Positions 1-6,125 of a DNA stretch of 6,301 nt are shown here, in pieces. Source of the DNA: Ruminococcus sp. (GTDB lineage Bacteria; Bacillota; Clostridia; Oscillospirales; Ruminococcaceae); contig DMBA01000380.1 of the NCBI GenBank assembly GCA_003446315.1, forward strand, positions 1-6,301, given 5' to 3'. The notes below the pieces were generated by a model. It saw only the letters and a program-made list of their open reading frames with translations. It was not told the DNA's origin and did not search any database. The position numbers and the translations under genes were made by a program. The first letter of the stretch is position 1, and each line of letters begins with the position of its first letter.

Positions 1-1182
1 TTTTATTTGCGCCGCACACCGGAAACCGCACCGGTTTATGCATTGCTCAGCGATTTGCTGACTGCATCATCTGCGGATTATCCGTCCGGCGCTGCATTGT
101 CCATGCGGCTGGATTCACTCTACGCCGCGGATTTCTCCGGCAGAGTCTCTTCATGCGGTGACCGCGCCGCCCTGATCTTCACCGCCTCATGGCTGGATGA
201 CCGTCTGGCACTGGAGCAGGAACCGGTAACCGCAGAAATGCTCGCACTCGTGACCGGCTGTCTGCTGCATCCCAATGCGGAAAACGGCGCATTCTGCGAT
301 CCGGAATTCCGCATCTGCAAGCAAAATCTGCTGGACGACATCGACTGTGAAAAGAACGACAAGCGGGAATATGCATTGCAAAAAGCAGTTGAGCTGGCAT
401 ATCAGGGAGAACCGGCTGCCATCTCTGTACGCGGCAGCCGTTCCGATGCAGAAGCGATCACACCGGCGCAGGCATATCAGGTCTGGCAGGAGATCCTGCG
501 CACCGCAGAGATCCGGATCTATTGCGTCACGCCGCAGCCGGATCCGACCGTTGCCGCGCATTTGCAGCAAGCATTCGGCGCATTTACGCCCGCTGCACCG
601 CAATCTTTTTTTGCACCGAGTCCCTGCAAAGCAAAACCGGCAGTCTCCGCCGAAACGATGTCGGCAGAGCAAAGCAAGATTGTTATAATGTATAAATATG
701 ACGATCTCACACATGAAGAAGAATATATGCTTTGCAGTCTGCTGGGCGGCATATCCGATTCTATGTTATTTACGAATCTGCGTGAAAAGCAGCAGCTTTG
801 TTATTATATTCTCCTGCAATGCGCACCCTATAAGCACACGATTTTTATTGACTGCGGAACAGAAACCGACCGGCTTGAAACGGTACGGCAAAGCATACAG
901 GAACAGATCACCGCGCTGCAAAACGGCGCTTTCACCGATCAGATGACGGAAAGTGCTGTCCTGCGATATGAGCGCATCGCCGCATCCGCCGCCGATTCTG
1001 CCGCCGGAACAGCCGGTGCACAGATTGCACGCGACCACCGGCAGGATCACCGCACACCCGCGGCATTTGCGGCAGCACTCCGCGGACTCAGCCGCACACA
1101 GATCGCAGCAGCAGCCCAAAAGCTCCGGCTCGATTCGGTCTTCATGCTGCGGGCAGACGGAGAGGAGTCAGCCGAAACATGA
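1..1182 (+). CDS. ymfF: M16 family peptidase-like subunit, YmfF type (5' end outside window)
   Basis: This is the 3' part of an M16 (insulinase/pitrilysin) family protein. The frame is open from base 1, and the TTG at 7 has no ribosome binding site and lies inside conserved sequence, so the true start is upstream. About 391 residues are visible, numbered here from base 7. The N-terminal half has the M16 fold pattern around PSGAALSMRLDSLYAAD but no HxxEH zinc motif in the visible part, as expected for the non-catalytic partner. The second half carries NLREKQQLCYY (Arg259, Tyr266/267), matching the conserved R/Y pair that binds substrate in M16 enzymes. The stop overlaps the next start by ATGA, so the two genes are translationally coupled and probably form a heterodimer. 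Public annotation links the YmfF/YmfH pair to EF-P 5-aminopentanol modification in Bacillus; the actual substrate is not known to me. The family call is firm, the ymfF name likely. Confidence 0.85.
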   Translation, partial: FYLRRTPETAPVYALLSDLLTASSADYPSGAALSMRLDSLYAADFSGRVSSCGDRAALIFTASWLDDRLALEQEPVTAEMLALVTGCLLHPNAENGAFCDPEFRICKQNLLDDIDCEKNDKREYALQKAVELAYQGEPAAISVRGSRSDAEAITPAQAYQVWQEILRTAEIRIYCVTPQPDPTVAAHLQQAFGAFTPAAPQSFFAPSPCKAKPAVSAETMSAEQSKIVIMYKYDDLTHEEEYMLCSLLGGISDSMLFTNLREKQQLCYYILLQCAPYKHTIFIDCGTETDRLETVRQSIQEQITALQNGAFTDQMTESAVLRYERIAASAADSAAGTAGAQIARDHRQDHRTPAAFAAALRGLSRTQIAAAAQKLRLDSVFMLRADGEESAET

Positions 1183-2474
1183 AAAAGCACAATATCGAGC
1201 GCCTGACAGATCCGCATACCGGAGATGTCTGCTGCCGGATCCGGCATGCAAGCGGACTGGAGATCCGTGTGATGGAAATGCCCGGTTTTTCCACTGCATA
1301 TGCACAATTCGGCACGAGATTCGGCTCCGTTCATACCCGTTTTCAGATCGGGGAAACCACCGTGCAGGTGCCGGAAGGAACCGCGCATTATCTGGAGCAC
1401 AAGCTCTTTGAAAAGGAAGACGGCGATATCTCTGCGGCATTCAGCAGACTGGGTGCAGCCGATAACGCCTATACGGATTTTGACCGCACGGTCTATCATT
1501 TTCAGACACAGCGCAATTTTCCGGAAGCACTCGCCGTGCTGCTGGAATTCGTGCAAAAGCCTTATTTTACACCGGAAAGCATCGAAAAAGAGCGCGGCAT
1601 CATCGCGCAGGAGATTCTGGAATCGCTGGATGATCCCGCAACGCAGGCATTCATGCAGATGCTGCAAGGCATGTATCACAGGCATCCGGTCCGCAGGCAT
1701 GTGCTCGGCAGCGCGGAAAGCATAGCAGCGATCACGCCGGAGATCTTATATCAGTGTCACGCAGCGTTTTACCGTCCGGAGAACATGGTGCTCTGCTGTG
1801 CGGGCAATGTGACCTTACAGCAAGTGCTGGAAGCCGCAGACCGCATTCTGCTGCCTGCACCCGCATCACAAGCCCGCGGGGTGCTGCTTCTGCCGGATGA
1901 ACCGCAAACAGTGCGCCGCAAAACGATGCAGCGCAAAATGGAAGTCGGAAAGACACAGTTTTGCATCGGATTCAAAAGCCCGCCGGCAGCGCCGGAGCAG
2001 CAAATGCGGGAATCCCTGCTGGTGCTGCTGACGGCTGATCTGCTGATCGGCGAGATCGCACCGCTGCACCGGGAGCTGCTTGCATCCGGTCTGATCAACG
2101 ACACTTTTTCCACAGACTGTTGTTTTGGAGACAGTTGGTTCACCTTTTTTGCAGAAGGCGAATCCGATGACCCGCAGGCAGTCTTGAATGCGCTGCTTTG
2201 CGAGATCACCCGCATGCAGACAGAAGGCATCGACAGTGCCCATTTTGCAGCACTCAAACGCGCCGCATACGGCGAGGCTGTGCTGGGCATGAATGATCCC
2301 GGAACTGCCTGTGATATTTTACTGGAATCCTATTTTGCGGGCAGCGGCTCACCGTTTGACCGCACGGAGATCCTCGCATCCATCCGTCAGGAAGATGTGC
2401 AGGAATGTCTGCGCACCCGATTCTGCGCGGATCAAATCTGCCTATCGGTCATAGCACCGGAATACTCATTTTGA
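1179..2474 (+). CDS. ymfH: M16 family zinc peptidase, YmfH type (catalytic subunit)
   Basis: This 431-residue protein is close to the roughly 430 residues of Bacillus YmfH. The inverted zinc motif HYLEH is at residues 70-74 (His70, Glu73, His74), and the third zinc ligand is probably Glu145 in AQEILESLDDP, at the spacing expected for M16. The TDFDRTVYHF segment (99-108) is also typical. The C-terminal half has the M16 repeat fold (LHRELLASGLINDTFSTD, 296-313) but lacks the R/Y pair, which the upstream subunit supplies. It has no signal peptide or membrane segment, so it is likely a cytoplasmic zinc peptidase acting on short or unfolded peptides. The ATG at 1179 overlaps the upstream stop (ATGA), with GGAGAGGAG-like sequence about 12 bases upstream. 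A 15-base gap separates it from lgt. The peptidase call is firm; the link to EF-P modification comes only from family annotation. Confidence 0.92.
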   Translation: MKKHNIERLTDPHTGDVCCRIRHASGLEIRVMEMPGFSTAYAQFGTRFGSVHTRFQIGETTVQVPEGTAHYLEHKLFEKEDGDISAAFSRLGAADNAYTDFDRTVYHFQTQRNFPEALAVLLEFVQKPYFTPESIEKERGIIAQEILESLDDPATQAFMQMLQGMYHRHPVRRHVLGSAESIAAITPEILYQCHAAFYRPENMVLCCAGNVTLQQVLEAADRILLPAPASQARGVLLLPDEPQTVRRKTMQRKMEVGKTQFCIGFKSPPAAPEQQMRESLLVLLTADLLIGEIAPLHRELLASGLINDTFSTDCCFGDSWFTFFAEGESDDPQAVLNALLCEITRMQTEGIDSAHFAALKRAAYGEAVLGMNDPGTACDILLESYFAGSGSPFDRTEILASIRQEDVQECLRTRFCADQICLSVIAPEYSF

Positions 2475-2489
2475 AAGGACGATCCGATC

Positions 2490-3650
2490 ATGTTTACTGC
2501 TTTACTCAGCGCGGCAGATCCAAACCGCATTTCATTCCCGAAGCTCGGCATTGAGCTGACTGTTGACAGCACCGCATTCACGCTGTTCGGGCTGACCGTC
2601 ACATGGTATGGTGTTCTGATTACATTCGGCATGATGCTGGCAATGATCTATCTGTTTACGCGCATCAAGCAATTCGGTCTGGATTCCGACCGCGCCATTG
2701 ACGGCATCATCGGCGGCATCATCGGCGGTATCATCGGAGCCCGTGCATATTACGTTGCGTTTCACTGGAGCGAATATGCCGGCGACTGGAAAGCCATCAT
2801 CAACATCCGGAACGGCGGTCTTGCGATATACGGCGGCATCATCGGCGCGTTATTGGTCGGCTCGGTCATCTGCAAGCTGCGAAAAGTGCGGCTGCTCCCG
2901 ATGTATGACATTGTCTCCATCGGTTTTCTGATCGGGCAGGGCATCGGGCGATGGGGCAATTTCGCCAATCACGAAGCATTCGGCAGCAACACCGATGGTT
3001 TATTCGGCATGACCAGCGGCAGGATCAGTGCATGGATCGCCCGCAACATCACCGACGGCTCTGTAAATCCGGATCTACCGGTGCATCCCTGCTTTCTCTA
3101 TGAATCCATGTGGTGTCTGCTGGGATTCATCGTGCTGCATATCATCTCGAAGAAAGCGCGGAAATTTGACGGTCAGATCTTCCTGACCTATATTATCTGG
3201 TACGGCACCGGCAGATTCTTCATTGAGGGTCTGCGCACAGACAGCTTATATCTCGGCACCGTAAAGGTATCGCAGCTTGTAGCAGTCGTTTCGGTCGTCA
3301 CGGCATTCATCCTGCTGATGGTAGGGCTGAGCCGTACCAAGCGCATGGGCAGCGATTACCAGCTTTACTGCGACACTGAGGAATCCAAAGCACTGCTTGC
3401 AGAAGCGGCGGCGAAGGAGCAGGCGGCTGCGGAAAAGCACGGAAAGCATATTGATGAAGAATCGCATGTGGTGCTTGCAGAAGAGCCGGAAGCAGAACCG
3501 GCATCTGAGCAGCCGGCAGAAGCAACAGCAGATCCGAAAACGGCAGAGGAGATCAAAGCAGAGAAAGATGCGAAGATCGAAGCGCTGCTGGATGAGATCG
3601 CAGCGAAGGCAGAAACACAGAGCAAGGAATCCGATCACACAGAAGAATAA
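2490..3650 (+). CDS. lgt: Prolipoprotein diacylglyceryl transferase with C-terminal extension
   Basis: Lgt moves diacylglycerol from phosphatidylglycerol to the lipobox cysteine of prolipoproteins at the cytoplasmic membrane, the first step of lipoprotein maturation. The 386 residues include about seven hydrophobic segments within residues 37-281. Diagnostic motifs are TWYG (38-41), RNGGLAIYGG (107-116), GQGIGRWGNFANHEAFG (149-165), HPCFLYES (199-206) and GTGRFFIEGLRTDSL (239-253). Arg154, Asn157, Glu162 and Gly165 keep the spacing of E. coli Arg143, Asn146, Glu151 and Gly154; Arg242/Glu246 match Arg239/Glu243. The position of E. coli His103 is Tyr114. Residues from about 285 to 386 form an Ala/Glu/Lys-rich, probably cytoplasmic tail absent from typical 270-290-residue Lgt proteins. 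The ATG has AAAGGA 10 bases upstream. It is the last gene of the operon with the M16 pair, ending at a terminator. The function is firm; the role of the tail is unknown. Confidence 0.96.
   Translation: MFTALLSAADPNRISFPKLGIELTVDSTAFTLFGLTVTWYGVLITFGMMLAMIYLFTRIKQFGLDSDRAIDGIIGGIIGGIIGARAYYVAFHWSEYAGDWKAIINIRNGGLAIYGGIIGALLVGSVICKLRKVRLLPMYDIVSIGFLIGQGIGRWGNFANHEAFGSNTDGLFGMTSGRISAWIARNITDGSVNPDLPVHPCFLYESMWCLLGFIVLHIISKKARKFDGQIFLTYIIWYGTGRFFIEGLRTDSLYLGTVKVSQLVAVVSVVTAFILLMVGLSRTKRMGSDYQLYCDTEESKALLAEAAAKEQAAAEKHGKHIDEESHVVLAEEPEAEPASEQPAEATADPKTAEEIKAEKDAKIEALLDEIAAKAETQSKESDHTEE
2703..2738 (+). repeat. Three tandem 12-bp units inside lgt (GIIG x3)
   Basis: GGCATCATCGGC occurs twice in exact tandem (2703-2714, 2715-2726), followed by a third copy with two changes, GGTATCATCGGA (2727-2738). 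Together they encode GIIGGIIGGIIG within a transmembrane segment just before the conserved GARAYY motif. A further partial copy (GGCGGCATCATCGGC) lies at about 2832-2846. Glycine-rich helices are normal at this place in Lgt, so this is probably coding constraint, though such repeats can gain or lose a unit by slippage. Confidence 0.75.
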
Positions 3651-3693
3651 ATGCAAACAGGAACAGCAATTCATCTGCTGTTCCTGCATTTTT
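3650..3693 (+). terminator. Rho-independent terminator after lgt
   Basis: A perfect 10-bp stem, AGGAACAGCA (3659-3668) with TGCTGTTCCT (3676-3685), encloses a 7-base loop. A lower stem AATGC/GCATT (3650-3654 with 3686-3690) extends it across a four-base bulge (AAAC). The stem runs into TTTTT at 3689-3693. It begins at the lgt stop codon and closes the M16-lgt operon. Confidence 0.92.
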
Positions 3694-3758
3694 ATGGGAT
3701 GCGCAGAAGCCCCGCTGCAAATGATCGAAAGTCCGCCGGAGGATTTCTGCAAAACTGA

Positions 3759-3787
3759 TTGCATTTTCCTTCATAATATGTTATAAT
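3759..3787 (+). promoter_or_regulatory. Sigma-A type promoter with extended -10
   Basis: TATAAT at 3782-3787 is a perfect -10 box, preceded by TG one base upstream (TGTTATAAT, 3779-3787), an extended -10. A partial -35 box, TTGCAT (3759-3764), sits at the ideal 17-base spacing. Transcription would start near 3794, giving a leader of about 70 bases before the ATG at 3867. The position directly after the lgt terminator fits a new transcription unit. I see no clear operator; short GCATGC-containing stretches in the leader are not convincing. Confidence 0.75.
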
Positions 3788-3866
3788 TTATGAGGCGCAT
3801 GCATGATGCTGCAATCCGTATTTCTTGGGCATGCCAACCGCATTATGACTCGATTGGAGAAAGATT

Positions 3867-4829
3867 ATGCCGCTTATCAATGCCAAATGCACCAATTGCG
3901 GTGCCGTGCTGGAAGTCGATCCCACGAAAGATGCCATGATCTGCAAAGCATGCGGAAGTGCATTTGTTGTAGAAAAAGCAATCAACAACTATCAGACAAG
4001 CATCACCAATCATATTCAGGCATCCACAGTCAATATCATGCAGGAATCCCCGGATTTCATCATCTGGGCAGGCATGCTTGTCAAATATTCCGGTGAGAAT
4101 CCAGATGTCACCCTGCCGTCCCATATCACGATCGTCGGATCATCCGCCTTCAAAGACTGTGTGGGACTGCGCAGTGTTGTCATTCCGGAAGGCGTTGTAT
4201 CCATTGAGCCGCATGCATTTTCCGGCTGTACCAATCTGCGTCTGGCGGAGCTGCCGGATTCCCTGAACGAGATCGGCAACTTTGCATTTACGAACTGCAC
4301 GAATCTTGCAGAGATCAAAATTCCCGCCAATGTCAAACGCATCGGTGATTATGCTTTTTTCGGCTGCGCAGCACTGACCGTCATTGATATTCCGGAGAGT
4401 GTTGCACGCATCGGAAACGGCGCATTTCAGGGCTGCGATCATCTCAGCCGTGCCAATTTGCCGCCGAATGTGCAGGTCGCACTGAACAGTTTTGCATCCG
4501 GCAACCTGAATCCGCGGGAAAGCCACTGGGAGCAGGAACACGCTGACGGCTGTTATATCGCCACCTGCGTTTACGGCTCTTACGACTGCCCGCAGGTCTG
4601 GATGCTGCGGCGATACCGCGACCGGATCCTTGCCCCGCACGCATGCGGCAGAGCATTCATCCGGCTGTATTATGCCATCAGCCCGAAACTGGTCAAATGG
4701 TTCGGAGAAACCGCGTGGTTCCGTCGGTTCTGGCGCCGGTTTCTGGATCGCAAAATCGTGACGCTGCGTGAAAAAGGCTTTTCTGATAAACCTTATCGGG
4801 ATATCCGCCAAAAAGGAGCCGGACAATGA
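3867..4829 (+). CDS. Zinc ribbon / BspA-type LRR / CFI-box C-terminal domain protein
   Basis: A 320-residue protein with three parts. (1) An N-terminal zinc ribbon with Cys8/Cys11 and Cys26/Cys29 (CTNCG ... CKACG). (2) Five leucine-rich repeats of the BspA/LRR_5 type at about residues 92-210, with an exact 23-residue period: the AF phenylalanines are at 95, 118, 141, 164 and 187, each followed by a C..L..I.IP..V..IG pattern. (3) A C-terminal domain starting CYIATCVYGS (229-238), then LRRYRDRIL (247-255) and GRAFIRLYYAISP (261-273), which matches the CFI-box-CTERM domain by eye, with Tyr in place of Phe in CFI. It has no signal peptide or clear membrane segment, so unlike BspA adhesins it is probably cytoplasmic. 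The start is set by GGAGAAAG just upstream of the ATG. It is the first gene after a strong promoter, and a short ORF overlaps its stop. The function is unknown; zinc binding and a protein-interaction role are inferences. Confidence 0.88.
   Translation: MPLINAKCTNCGAVLEVDPTKDAMICKACGSAFVVEKAINNYQTSITNHIQASTVNIMQESPDFIIWAGMLVKYSGENPDVTLPSHITIVGSSAFKDCVGLRSVVIPEGVVSIEPHAFSGCTNLRLAELPDSLNEIGNFAFTNCTNLAEIKIPANVKRIGDYAFFGCAALTVIDIPESVARIGNGAFQGCDHLSRANLPPNVQVALNSFASGNLNPRESHWEQEHADGCYIATCVYGSYDCPQVWMLRRYRDRILAPHACGRAFIRLYYAISPKLVKWFGETAWFRRFWRRFLDRKIVTLREKGFSDKPYRDIRQKGAGQ
4813..4818 (+). promoter_or_regulatory. Shine-Dalgarno for the short ORF at 4826
   Basis: AAGGAG lies within the last codons of the upstream gene, seven bases before the ATG at 4826. 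This ATG overlaps the upstream TGA as ATGA. Strength and spacing are near ideal, which argues that a second gene is, or once was, translated from here by coupling. Confidence 0.6.
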
Positions 4830-4930
4830 ATCCGATGCAGGAATATTACAATGCGATCATCGGCAGTTATATCGGGGGGACGGTTCTTTGCCGGTCGCAT
4901 CTCACAAACCGGATCTTGATTACGGACTGA
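4826..4930 (+). CDS. Short ORF coupled to the LRR/CFI-box gene, possibly frameshifted
   Basis: A 34-codon ORF beginning MNPMQEYYNAIIGSYIGG, with a near-ideal ribosome binding site and ATGA overlap with the upstream stop. I do not recognise it. After codon 16 it passes through a run of six G (4874-4879). Beyond this the current frame gives TVLCRSHLTNRILITD and stops at 4928-4930. The -1 frame stays open to the TAA at 5032-5034 and would give 69 residues in all, ending SMEERLFDAPDSISSVYP. Either the short peptide is genuine, or this is a gene broken by loss of one G (mutation, sequencing error, phase variation or programmed slippage). The initiation signal is clear; the product is not. Confidence 0.4.
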   Translation: MNPMQEYYNAIIGSYIGGTVLCRSHLTNRILITD

Positions 4931-5062
4931 AATCAGAAAGTTCGTTTTCATATCATATCGAGCGCAGCGTGCTTTCTTCTATGGAAGAACGGCTTTTCGA
5001 TGCACCCGACTCCATTTCATCTGTTTACCCATAATTACATCATAAATCAGGAGGAAACTATC
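4931..5062 (+). other. Interval before folD with no firm gene
   Basis: This 132-base stretch contains the open -1 frame that might continue the preceding short ORF (to 5034) and the folD ribosome binding site AGGAGGA (5049-5055 region). I found no convincing terminator after the short ORF. Promoter-like pieces (TATCAT at 4951-4956, CATAAT at 5030-5035) lack good -35 boxes at proper spacing. I looked for the core of the tetrahydrofolate riboswitch and did not recognise it. folD may be read through from the upstream promoter or from a weak local one. Confidence 0.5.
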
Positions 5063-5911
5063 ATGGCAGAAATCATTGACGGCAAGAAAATTGCCGCAAA
5101 CGTGAAAGCAGAGGTTCGCGCTGAGGTCGAGAAGCTCAAGGCAGCAGGCGCAAAGCCGGGACTCGCAGTCGTGCTGGTGGGCAATAACCCCGCTTCCCGC
5201 GTCTACGTTTCCAATAAGGAAAAGGATTGCGCAGAATGCGGCTTTGCATCCTATGAGTATGCACTGCCGGAAGAAACAACCGAAGCAGAGCTGCTGGAAC
5301 TGGTCGCAAAGCTGAACGCAGATGACACCGTCAACGGCATTCTGGTACAGCTCCCGCTTCCGAAGCAGATCTGTGAGCAGACCATTCTGCATGCGATTTC
5401 TCCGGCAAAGGACGTAGATGCGTTCCATCCGGAAAATGTCGGCAGAATCATGATCGGTGACTACAACTTCCTGCCCTGCACACCCGCAGGTGTCATTGAA
5501 ATGCTCGATGCCATGAACATTGACATCAACGGCAAACACTGCGTTGTCATCGGCAGAAGCAACATTGTCGGCAAGCCGATGGCAATGCTCCTGCTCCACA
5601 GAAACGGCACTGTCACGATCTGTCACTCCCGCACAAAGGATCTCGCAGAGCAGACCCGTCAGGCAGATATTCTCGTGGCAGCAGTCGGCAAGGCGGATTT
5701 CGTCACTGCGGATATGGTCAAGGAGGGTGCAGTTGTCATTGATGTCGGCATGAACCGCAATGCAGAGGGCAAACTGGTCGGTGATGTCTGCTATGACGAA
5801 GTTGCTGCAAAGGCTTCTGCAATCACACCGGTTCCGGGCGGTGTCGGCCCGATGACCCGCGCGATCCTCATGCGCAATACCCTGACCGCCGCAAAGCTCC
5901 AGATGAAATGA
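5063..5911 (+). CDS. folD: Bifunctional methylenetetrahydrofolate dehydrogenase/cyclohydrolase FolD
   Basis: FolD oxidises 5,10-methylene-THF to methenyl-THF with NADP+ and hydrolyses this to 10-formyl-THF, supplying one-carbon units for purines and formyl-methionine. The 282-residue length is normal. Key features are Tyr48 and Lys52 in YVSNK (48-52), Gln96 in VQLPLP (95-100), Asp119 in KDVDAFHP (116-123), the PCTPAGV segment (138-144), the Rossmann GRSNIVGKP motif (164-172), HSRT (188-191) and the C-terminal PVPGGVGPMTR (256-266). Tyr48, Lys52, Gln96 and Asp119 correspond to human MTHFD1 Tyr52, Lys56, Gln100 and Asp125. I chose the ATG at 5063 because AGGAGGA lies about 8 bases upstream and MAEIIDGKKIA is the usual FolD beginning; upstream in-frame ATG codons would add non-conserved residues. 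It appears intact and active, and nothing around it points to special regulation. Confidence 0.98.
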   Translation: MAEIIDGKKIAANVKAEVRAEVEKLKAAGAKPGLAVVLVGNNPASRVYVSNKEKDCAECGFASYEYALPEETTEAELLELVAKLNADDTVNGILVQLPLPKQICEQTILHAISPAKDVDAFHPENVGRIMIGDYNFLPCTPAGVIEMLDAMNIDINGKHCVVIGRSNIVGKPMAMLLLHRNGTVTICHSRTKDLAEQTRQADILVAAVGKADFVTADMVKEGAVVIDVGMNRNAEGKLVGDVCYDEVAAKASAITPVPGGVGPMTRAILMRNTLTAAKLQMK

Positions 5912-5941
5912 TGAAAAATGCATCTCCGGTGGATTAAAAAT

Positions 5942-5995
5942 GGGGGCGCTGCCCCCAATCCCCCGCTGTGGACGAGTCCCCAGACCCCACTTTTT
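5942..5995 (+). repeat. GC-rich inverted-repeat element after folD
   Basis: GGGGGCGCTGCCCCC (5942-5956) is a perfect 6-bp stem with a 3-base GCT loop. It is followed by a C-rich stretch and a second imperfect hairpin (5966-5983, CTG/CAG outer and GGA/TCC inner pairs with one mismatch), then ACCCCAC and TTTTT. The G/C runs differ sharply from the AT-rich flanks (TTAAAAA before, TTTTTATATATG after). The layout resembles short intergenic repeats that I recall from gut Ruminococcaceae genomes, whose reverse strand often gives spurious peptides with GIGGSAP. I cannot show other copies from this window. Confidence 0.6.
5966..5995 (+). terminator. Possible terminator of folD within the repeat
   Basis: The second hairpin (5966-5983, seven positions per side with one mismatch, loop CGAG) is followed after ACCCCAC by five T (5991-5995). 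The T run is not directly attached to the stem, so it is a weak intrinsic terminator at best. No better one lies between folD and the next gene. Confidence 0.3.
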
Positions 5996-6007
5996 ATATA
6001 TGATTAA

Positions 6008-6112
6008 GAAAGCAGTGCGCTGCGCTTTTTCGGCAAAGACGATCTGCCTGTTCCGGCGTGCAGAGCCGAAAAGATCGTTCACCGGCTGACGGAAAACCGC
6101 GTGCTGATCTGA
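6008..6112 (+). pseudogene. Orphan 3'-end-like open stretch (possible gene remnant)
   Basis: The frame is open for 34 codons between TAA at 6005-6007 and TGA at 6110-6112, without a usual start codon near its beginning. The translation, with FGKDDLPVPACRAEKIVHR followed by LTENRVLI, reads like the natural C-terminal helix and tail of a soluble protein, with balanced composition. Upstream, an ATG at 5911 overlapping the folD stop opens only eight codons (MKNASPVD) before a stop and the GC-rich repeat. One reading is that a small gene once followed folD and lost its middle. I do not recognise a family, and chance is a real alternative for so short a stretch. Confidence 0.25.
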
Positions 6113-6125
6113 ACAGGAAGAAAAC

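Noticed and set aside
681..689. TGTTATAAT inside the first M16 gene, identical to the extended -10 at 3779-3787
   Set aside because: No good -35 at 16-18 bases (TCGGCA at 661-666 is marginal), and it encodes a beta-strand typical of the domain (IVIMYKY); an internal promoter is possible but not supported.
1047..1700. Minus-strand frame of 217 codons across the M16 gene junction
   Set aside because: It covers the ATGA overlap of two well supported genes and has no recognisable domain or ribosome binding site; shadow frame.
3694..3758. Possible operator or small RNA between the lgt terminator and the next promoter
   Set aside because: GCAGAA (3705-3710) can pair with TTCTGC (3745-3750) and TCCGCCGGA is partly palindromic, but the stems are short and nothing shows that they are used.
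4140..4826. Minus-strand frame of 228 codons opposite the LRR/CFI-box gene
   Set aside because: It mirrors the periodic LRR codons, has no known motif, and the + strand frame has clear domains; shadow frame.
4931..5062. Tetrahydrofolate riboswitch before folD
   Set aside because: I looked for the conserved core and the long-range pairing and did not find them; only weak short stems such as GAAAG/CTTTC are present.
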